A DNA stretch of 64,000 nt. It comes from Melastoma dodecandrum. Taxonomy: Eukaryota; Streptophyta; Magnoliopsida; Myrtales; Melastomataceae. Positions 59,201-64,000 of the stretch are shown here, piece by piece (the stretch's first letter is position 1; each line of letters opens with the position of its first letter). Made by a program: the position numbers and the translations under genes. The DNA is taken from the NCBI GenBank assembly GCA_029817715.1, contig JARUPY010000533.1, positions 1,384,001-1,448,000 on the forward strand, read 5' to 3'. The notes below the pieces were generated by a model, which saw nothing but the letters and a program-made list of their open reading frames with translations, was not told where the DNA came from and searched no databases.

Positions 59201-60123
59201 AGAATCTCCAGTTGCATCCATCATGGTGTTGAGATCCCAGGTTGATCGGTCAACATTTATGCGAATGGCGGAAGAATCACTCCCTGATTCGTCACCTGTC
59301 AAATGGTGGTTACTTTCTCGGCCAGATAATGATAAACGCAATGATGGCTCTTTTAAAGTGCCCCGATTCCAACATGAAGGTTCAATCTTTCGCCCGAATA
59401 CCATGTTCAAAGCTGTAGATATACCAGGGGGAAGGGTTTGACACCCATTAGATACTTGGATGGCTTCAGTTTCATGCAATCCACCAGGAGCCAACATCAA
59501 ATCAATTGTTCCCTGTGCCTTATTGGCAAGACCAACATTCTTAATCTCTACAGGCTTCTCCTTCTGGTCCAGATGCATGGCATTGCCCGGCAGACTCACC
59601 CCCTGTCCTTCAAAAAGTTCAGTGCTTCTTTCAATGGGACTGCCATTTTTCTCCTCGGCGTTCTTGCTGTCAGCCACAGCAATGGGGTTCTCTTGGTTAT
59701 CGGGTAGCACTAGGTCATCTTTGTTCAAATCAATATCCTCTGACAAGTTCAAACCAGAAGGTGGCCCCTTGTCATCTGATGATGGAGGATGCTCAGATGC
59801 AACGCTTGGATTTGAAACACCATAAGTGTTAGAGGAGCCATCGACCTCTGTCTCCTTTGCATCAATAACTTCCTCCAGCGGCAATGGTGGTGATGGAGGC
59901 TGGATGAATGGGAAGCGCCGTTTCTTGATGGGGACTCCAGCACCATAACCCGCAGAAGGCACGGTGGGAACCAATCTCGCCCCAGTCTGCCAAGAAATCA
60001 GAAATCCATCACCGAGGTTCAAATAATTGATGCCCTGTGCATCCTTAATTGTTTGACAAAACAACGATGTAATGAAAACTGAACCTCTTCAGTCCCTGCT
60101 ACAGAAATTGGACGGAGATTCAT
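56243..60123 (-). CDS. Uncharacterised large acidic and RS/RD-rich nuclear-type protein
   Basis: I do not recognise the family. Three coding exons, 60123-60085, 59986-57660 and 57548-56243, give 1223 residues. The short first exon encodes MNLRPISVAGTEE; an in-frame stop shortly upstream (near 60232) and the absence of an earlier ATG support this start. Next comes TGARLVPTVPSAGYGAG with a basic nuclear-localisation-like PIKKRRFPFIQPPSPP (about 32-47). Residues to about 790 are acidic and Ser-rich, with EDDDYEDGEVREQ near 590-610. The last 430 residues are rich in RS, RD and RSPD dipeptides (RGRNRYSRSRNSR, SPVRRNRSPDHG), like splicing-associated proteins. No RNA-binding domain is visible. It lies head to head with the RS2Z gene, about 2.9 kb apart. 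Confidence 0.8.
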
Positions 60124-62640
60124 GACAGCTGCTTCCGTCACGCCCTGCTCCGATATCTCTGATTCAATATCTTCTCCAAGCCGCTTCCGAATCCTCTTGA
60201 AACATGCAGAGACAAGTCTCCCAGCCGACAATCAATTGGATAAAAGAGGCCGATTCAGACCATTCAACTCGCCCTGGCACAACCGAAAGCCCAGAAGGGA
60301 AACAGAGATCAGAAAAACTAAGGGAAGTGAAAGCTTGTCGAAGTACTGTAAGGTGATCAACGAACAACCACCAAAAACAAAGGCGTCTTTCTCGTATCTT
60401 TTTCCTTTAGTTTTGCAAAACTACAAACCCATGAAGCTTCCTGATGACAACATAAGCTAAGTAGGACTGGCAACAAATGCACGTGCGACTGCAGAAAGCC
60501 TTGAAATCCAACCTTCGACTCCCGGGGAAGTCCGGGCACCACCGCGGTATCAGGAAAATCGATCGGAACAAAAATCCCAGATCTTACAAGCCAAAAACAA
60601 CGAACAGAAAACCAAAAAATTAAAAAAGGAGAGAACTTTAGCCGGGAAATCCTCGCCCATATCGAACAAATCAGAGGACCCAGAAACCACTCCTCGAGAC
60701 AACAGCCAAGAATCAAAAGGACATGAAATCAAAACCCAAAAGCAGGACCCATTTCCCCGAAAACGACGCCTCAAACCCCAAAACAGAAAAAAAAGAAGGG
60801 GGGAATTCGCCGGAGCCCGATCGAAGAGACAACAAGCGACAAGCGCCTAACTGCAACGCAGACCCAGTTCCCGATCCACTCACGCGCAAACCCAAAACAG
60901 ACGCCGGTGCACCAAAACTGAGTTCCTCCTCCTCCTCCTCCTCACAGCCTGCTTTCGAGTGGCGGAGCAGCTAGGGTTCGTTCGTATCCCAGGACTGTTT
61001 TGCCTCCCTCTTCTCTTATGGAGACTGTGGTAAGCAATGAACAACAACAACAACGAAAACGAAGGATGGGAGGCTCATCACAGAACACCGCCGGATTCAC
61101 AGCATACCAAGGAAGAGGTTGGAGGGGGGGATTCTTTCCTTCCGCCCTTTGCTTTTAGTACGATTCTTCCTTCCTTGCTTGACTTTTATTTGCCCCGACC
61201 CTTTTTCGCCCACCCCCCCAAAATTTATTGTTATTACCGGGTCGACCCCGACAACATAAAAAAACTAATCTTGTCATTGCATGAAATTAAAAAGCGTGTA
61301 CCCAAGTAGTCAATTTAGAAAAATGTACGATGAAGAATCCAAGCACTCCTCCAATTGCAGAGAGATTTAGGCAGATCTTTCGTACAGAGAGATAGCTTTT
61401 ATCGATGCACTAAAAGAAAAAAAATGAAACGGTGGATATATCGGTAACTTTGTTAAAAAAATTGCTTGGTTTCCGAAGGAATTGAATTTTTTACCATAAT
61501 ATATATACGATATTTAGATCTTGGTAGGAATTGATAGTCATGAAAAGAGAGTGGGTGTACATGCCATTTATAAGGAAACAAATAAAACAAATGGTGTTGA
61601 TTGCAAAGCCCACCCATTTTTCATTTCATGAACCGGGTTGGGGGGTCATTTATGCCATGCCCACCCCCCTAAAAAATGGCTGTGAAATGCAAACTCGGAC
61701 AAAAGAGTAGAACAGTTTGCGATGGATTTATCATCATCGTATTATTTTGGGGTTTGTCTTGTTTTTTAGTGATGGGAGGTTGGATAAGGAGTCAATGTCA
61801 CCATCCCCTTCAAATCCCTTCACAGCCAGACCGAATGCAACCAATCGTTGCCTCCCGCGTGTCCATCCATCTGCCCAGCTCTTTCCTCGCCCCCTTGTCT
61901 TTTCACTCGTAAAATATGTTATTAATTTAAAATTTTGTAATTAATATTTTTAAATTTATCTATATTTTAAATATTAATTTTATATAAAACAAATGAAAGA
62001 AATGGGTATTTTGAAATACATATTTTTATATTTTTAATTTTTACCTGTCAGTAACAAAAGTCTACAAACGCGTTCAATCAATAGCTTTTAATTTTCTTTT
62101 TTTGGGGGTGGCGTGGCGTGCAAACATACGGGCAAACACCGAGGGAGTCAACCGTCGTTACTTCTTCAAACCTTGCCATGAGTTGTTCCCATCTTCTTGG
62201 CTGCTGAGTTTCTCATGAAATAAAAATGTGTCGTACACGCGCTACCACCAGAGCGCTGTAATAAAAAAAAAAAAAAAACACGGGCCTCCTCCTAATTTTA
62301 TCTTTTCAGACACTATGACAAATACTTGTCCCTGAAATTTGTTCCCCCCCCCCCCCCAAAAGTTCCGACAATTACTATGAAATTAATAAATGCGAGCTTT
62401 GACCCCTGCAGTGCAGTCTTCCTTCTTAAAGAAAAAGGCACGGCACAACCCCCCGTCGGAAGATCATGGGCTTTAAATTGTTGGCCCAAGCCCAACAACA
62501 TCGTCGGCCCATTTGGCAAAAAAAAAGCCCGAAGAGATTGATTACCAAGAAAAGCCCCCTCCCGACAAAGCTTGCTCGAACTCGAAAGTAGGCGGAAGCT
62601 CCAACCGACGGCGCCCCCCCCCCCAACCCCATCCCTCGCG
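60124..62640. other. Long divergent intergenic region
   Basis: The left part probably holds spliced leader exons of the uncharacterised gene, whose leader motif GAACCCTAG reads on the minus strand near 60971-60979. The right part is AT-rich (61440-62060) with C runs at 62344-62357 and 62614-62624. No coding region is supported. Confidence 0.45.
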
Positions 62641-62647
62641 GAATGAG

Positions 62648-62656
62648 TTAGGGTTT
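62648..62656. promoter_or_regulatory. Telo-box-like motif in the RS2Z leader region
   Basis: TTAGGGTTT, the reverse of AAACCCTAA, lies about 360 bases upstream of the RS2Z ATG, close to the probable transcription start. The acceptor GGCAG just before the ATG implies a leader intron between the two. Confidence 0.4.
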
Positions 62657-63016
62657 CTCCTTCTGTAAGGATAACCCTCTATTTTCATCTATTGCCTCTT
62701 GTTTCCGAAATTGGTGTCGGATGAATCGTTTCCTTTCGGGTTTTCCGCCGCATTGGAGCCGGTAGTCTTTCGCAGATCTGACGCTCTGTTGTGTTTATGA
62801 AGGAGGGATCTTTTTTGTGATTTTGATGTTTCCTTGATATCCATGTTTCTGGGTCGGGCTTAATTTCTCCGAATGTCGGGGTCGTGTTCCGATTGAAGAA
62901 TTTGATTTCTTGTTGTATGTGGCGGGTTTGGTTGGATGCGTTGGTGGTCGCTTCTCAATCGGAAGTCTGTTCCTGGTTGGGTTAAAAGTTAGAGATCTTT
63001 TAATGTGGCAGGAGAC

Positions 63017-64000
63017 ATGCCTCGATACGATGACCGTCGCAACAGTATCACCCGGCTCTATGTCGGCCACTTGTCCTCTCGGACGAGGACCAGGGATCTG
63101 GAGGACCTGTTTGCTAGATATGGAAGGTGATTATCTTTGTTCTAAGAGGAGTTTTACACCGGAAATTTGGGTTTACAGTGTTATATTTGGATGATTCACA
63201 TTCATCGACGTGTTTTTTTCTTTCTGCAATAAGCGCTACTCAGTTCATTGTCAAGGAATTGCACGACGATCTGCAGGCAATGGTCAATCCATTCATGGAT
63301 CTGAAATAAAATCTAATTCTTTCTCTCTGCATTCTTTTTGTGCTGTACCGATGCATTTCTCGGCTTTTTTTTCATGTTTTTTTTAACTGGGATAATCTTA
63401 TTGAAGGTTTCCTTTCTGTCGTAAGAGGACACCCCCTGGTGGATTTGGCCAGTCCTTTGTAATATTTATGCATTTAGTAGTGGAAATGGCAAGATCCCCC
63501 GTGGTGTTTAGTTAACCTTTGAGGGCGAGGTGTCAATCCTTCCTGATATCCTGATGGCCTTACTGTTTGTGGAAAACCGTTTGCGCAGAGTGCGTGCAGT
63601 GGATATGAAGCGAGACTATGCTTTTGTTGTATGTACCCTCTAACTCTCTGCTTATTAATTCTTCCGGGTGATTATTTTAACAAGGAAAGGATGCTGCAGA
63701 TGTTTATCATAACCCGCCCCATCTTACTAACAAATGATTTTCAAAACCGTGTTTTCTTTTTTTGTTCTCTCTGTTCTTTTGCTAATATAGGAATTCGGTG
63801 ATCCTCGAGATGCCGATGATGCAAGATATAGCTTGGATGGCCGAGAATTCAAGGGAAGCCGTATTGTTGTGGAATTTTCTAGGGGGGTGAGTTCTGTTTA
63901 GCTTCTGTCTATTGCAAGACTAGTTGTCTACTTTCATCTCAAAAAAATTACAGGGATCAGTGTGTCGTGATTATTGATATTTATTTATCTGTTCAGACAC
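63017..64000 (+). CDS. RS2Z: SR splicing factor of the RS2Z class (partial, right edge)
   Basis: Nuclear serine/arginine-rich pre-mRNA splicing factor; RS2Z proteins have one RRM, two CCHC zinc knuckles and an RS tail. Only the RRM is inside the window: exons 63017-63126, 63589-63628 and 63791-63886. It begins [19 protein letters not shown] (RNP2 LYVGHL), continues [20 protein letters not shown], then [12 protein letters not shown] (RNP1-like) and [20 protein letters not shown]. The zinc knuckles and RS domain lie beyond base 64000. Exons 1 and 2 are separated by a 462-base intron, the region known to be alternatively spliced in relatives. Arabidopsis RS2Z32 and RS2Z33 start almost identically. 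Confidence 0.95.

Noticed and set aside
62910..63194. 94-codon frame overlapping the RS2Z start in another frame
   Set aside because: Begins with a non-ATG codon and spans a splice acceptor; the RRM frame explains the region.

Overview
The window is nuclear DNA from a flowering plant, most likely a eudicot. Genes carry many short GT-AG introns, intergenic DNA is AT-rich with microsatellites and homopolymer runs, and nearly every protein belongs to a plant-specific or plant-typical family. The species cannot be named from the sequence. I assembled 18 protein-coding genes by joining exons at splice sites while keeping frame and family motifs. Seventeen are complete; the last (an RS2Z splicing factor) runs off the right edge. 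There is also one pseudogene, two copies of an unrecognised palindrome-rich inverted-repeat element, and a possible first exon of a gene leaving the left edge.

Layout, left to right: PHT1 phosphate transporter (+); RABE1 GTPase (+); a TDBD/Jas-type nuclear protein (-); a ZAT-type C2H2 repressor (-); an ALP1-like domesticated Harbinger transposase (-); a SOSEKI polarity protein (-); the palindrome element, copy A; PPL1, a PsbP-like lumen protein (+); RPL23A (-); HEXO1 beta-hexosaminidase with 15 exons (-); element copy B; MTP11 manganese transporter (+); a plant-protein-1589 gene (+); a broken DHAR copy (-); two dirigent genes (-, -); EXO70H (+); an ABCG half-transporter (+); SAC3A (-, 13 exons); a large uncharacterised acidic and RS-rich protein (-); the start of RS2Z (+).

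The genes do not form one pathway. They are an ordinary euchromatic run covering nutrient transport (PHT1, MTP11, ABCG), membrane traffic (RABE1, EXO70H), wall and apoplast (HEXO1, dirigents), chloroplast (PPL1), translation (RPL23A), nuclear RNA handling (SAC3A, RS2Z) and transcription or chromatin (ZAT, TDBD protein, ALP1-like). Gene order agrees closely with what I remember of Arabidopsis: RABE1 to SOSEKI resembles At5g59840-At5g59790, and ALP1-like to SAC3A interleaves At3g55350-At3g55090 with At2g39460-At2g39340. The window therefore looks like an unfractionated version of two duplicated Arabidopsis segments.

The least explained material is the pair of palindrome elements (about 19.3-19.7 kb and 28.7-29.1 kb), the exon-deleted DHAR pseudogene (36.6-37.3 kb), and the uncharacterised 1223-residue protein at 56.2-60.1 kb.
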